Part shown: in pieces, positions 5,759 through 6,905 of the stretch
Layout of the letters: each line of letters opens with the position of its first letter
How positions within the stretch are numbered: position 1 is the first letter of the stretch
Source of the DNA: Gemmatimonadota bacterium
Lineage (GTDB): Bacteria > Gemmatimonadota > Gemmatimonadetes > Gemmatimonadales > GWC2-71-9
Direction: 5' to 3'
Assembly (NCBI GenBank): GCA_022573095.1
Contig: JACZUR010000124.1
Coordinates: forward strand, 1 to 6,905
DNA length: 6,905 nucleotides
Notes under the pieces: model-generated
The model's input: only the letters and a program-made list of their open reading frames with translations
What the model was told of the DNA's origin: nothing
The model's database searches: none
Position numbers and translations under genes: made by a program

Positions 5759-6905
5759 GTGGAAATCCGCAATATCGCGATCGTCGCGCACGTAGATCAC
5801 GGCAAAACGACTCTTGTCGACAAGTTGCTGCGGCAGACGGGAGTCTTTCACGCGAACCAGAACGTGCAAGAGCGGGTCATGGATTCAAACCCACTGGAAC
5901 GGGAGCGCGGTATCACGATCCTGTCCAAGAACGCTTCTCTCAGGTGGGGTGATACCAAGATCAACATCGTAGACACGCCGGGACACGCCGATTTCGGGGG
6001 AGAGGTAGAGCGGATTCTGAGGATGGTGGATGGCGTGCTGCTGCTCGTGGACGCCGTGGAGGGCCCGATGCCGCAGACCAGATTCGTCACCCGGAAGGCG
6101 CTCGATCTGGGGCTCACTGCTATAGTAATGATCAATAAAGTGGACAGAGCGGATGCTCGGCCTGAGGAGGTGCATGATGACGTCCTAGAGCTTCTCATGG
6201 AGCTCGACGCCGACGAGCGGCAACTGGACGCTCCCTTCCTCTACGGATCGGCGCGCGACGGATTCGCCACTTGGAAGGCGAACACCACCGCCAATGATCT
6301 CAGCGTGCTGCTGGACGCAATCGTAAGACACGTGCCTCGTCCCCCGAGCGACGAGTCCGGGCCGTTCCAGATGCTTATCTCTACTATAGAGCATTCCCCT
6401 TACCTCGGAAGACTTGCCGTGGGGCGGATTGAGAGAGGGAGAGTGGCTCCCGGTGACACACTGGCCGTCCTCCCGTCCGGAGACGCGGGTGAGGTGGACG
6501 CGGATGCGGCGACTAGCGGCAAGGTTCTCAAGGTTATGGGGTACGAGGGACTTGGACAGGTGGAGTTGGATGGGGCGAGCGCCGGAGAGATAGTCTCGCT
6601 GGCGGGACTCGACGGTGTCGAGGTCGGTAAGACGATAACCGACCCTGCCAGACTCGAGCGACTGCAAGAGATCGCAGTGGAAGAGCCCACCATATCCGTC
6701 GACTTCATGGTCAACGACTCACCCCTCGCAGGCAGATCCGGAAAGTATGTGACCGGCCGGCAGGTCCGGGAGAGACTGTTTCGGGAGTTGGAGCGTAATG
6801 TCTCTCTGCGGGTGGAAGAAACCGAGAGACCGGATGTGCTCACCGTTTCAGGACGCGGGGAACTGCACCTCGCCATCCTGATGGAGACCATGCGTCGCGA
6901 AGGCT
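5759..6905 (+). CDS. typA: Translational GTPase TypA/BipA, N-terminal 382 codons (3' end outside window)
   Basis: TypA/BipA is an EF-G-like GTPase that binds the 70S ribosome and supports large-subunit assembly and growth under cold or other stress (known from E. coli). The GTPase domain (1-195) shows all G motifs: G1 AHVDHGKTT (10-18), G2 RGITI (50-54), G3 DTPGH (72-76), G4 NKVD (126-129) and G5 YGSA (162-165). The family-typical ADFGGEVER and GPMPQTRFVT stretches are also present. Domain II spans about 201-292 (GPFQMLIS; GRLAVGRIERG) and has an acidic loop near 240-252 about four residues longer than in E. coli. Domain III starts near 305, with NDSPLAGRSGKYVT, RQVRERL and the signature SGRGELHLAILMETMRREG at 364-382. 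The family is about 605-615 residues, so roughly 60 percent is present. The frame stays open to the window edge with no disruption. Its own promoter appears to lie just upstream. Confidence 0.96.
   Translation, partial: MEIRNIAIVAHVDHGKTTLVDKLLRQTGVFHANQNVQERVMDSNPLERERGITILSKNASLRWGDTKINIVDTPGHADFGGEVERILRMVDGVLLLVDAVEGPMPQTRFVTRKALDLGLTAIVMINKVDRADARPEEVHDDVLELLMELDADERQLDAPFLYGSARDGFATWKANTTANDLSVLLDAIVRHVPRPPSDESGPFQMLISTIEHSPYLGRLAVGRIERGRVAPGDTLAVLPSGDAGEVDADAATSGKVLKVMGYEGLGQVELDGASAGEIVSLAGLDGVEVGKTITDPARLERLQEIAVEEPTISVDFMVNDSPLAGRSGKYVTGRQVRERLFRELERNVSLRVEETERPDVLTVSGRGELHLAILMETMRREG

Noticed and set aside
5053..5952. Plus-strand open frames opposite the 5' half of the CNNM gene, one running into typA in another frame
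   Set aside because: The translations are Arg/Ser/Thr-rich with no known motif, whereas the minus-strand CNNM protein and frame-2 TypA show dense family signatures.
5848..6891. Several minus-strand open frames opposite typA
   Set aside because: The plus-strand TypA reading frame is continuous with all GTPase motifs; the antisense frames are Ser/Arg-rich and unlike any family I recognise.
1..6905. CRISPR array, insertion sequence, phage or defence genes
   Set aside because: No spaced direct repeats, terminal inverted repeats, transposase/integrase motifs or nuclease-effector pairs were seen; all five genes are housekeeping or envelope families.

Overview
The window is an ordinary-looking chromosomal stretch from a diderm (Gram-negative) bacterium of moderately high GC. 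It carries five protein genes and almost no non-coding DNA. A diderm host is inferred from a SurA-type periplasmic folding factor and from a lipoprotein with a clear lipobox. The order mfd, PpiC-type lipoprotein, SurA-like protein, pdxA, with a full-length CNNM/CorC gene and typA nearby, recalls Gemmatimonadota or a related phylum. That placement is from memory of family context and is only moderately secure. I see no tRNA, rRNA, insertion sequence, CRISPR array, toxin-antitoxin pair or phage gene, and no gap between genes longer than about 100 bases.

Bases 1-4279 hold a tightly packed plus-strand run: the 3' end of mfd (transcription-repair coupling factor), a parvulin-domain lipoprotein (655-2073), a SurA-like soluble periplasmic protein (2077-3387) and pdxA (3389-4279, TTG start). 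The gaps are 30, 3 and 1 bases, so this is almost certainly one operon. The two middle proteins should both act on outer-membrane or periplasmic protein folding, one anchored to a membrane and one soluble. PdxA makes a pyridoxal-phosphate precursor. The surA-pdxA adjacency is the same as in enterobacteria, although the neighbours differ.

Bases 4281-5660 carry a minus-strand CNNM/CorC-family membrane protein that converges on pdxA with a single base between the two stop codons. A 7-bp inverted repeat covers both stops. A (GGGGGT)n tract just inside the end of the CNNM gene encodes a Thr-Pro tail and could form a G-quadruplex. No classical U-tract terminator lies at this junction.

Bases 5661-5758 are a 98-base divergent intergenic region with a plausible sigma-70-type promoter for typA and a perfect dyad inside that promoter's spacer. 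From 5759 (GTG start) to the window end runs the first 382 codons of typA/bipA, a ribosome-associated translational GTPase.

No new defence or mobile system is evident. The points most worth a second look are the divided catalytic histidines in the SurA-like protein, the terminator-like hairpin early in pdxA, the dyad in the typA promoter and the G-rich repeat at the convergent junction.
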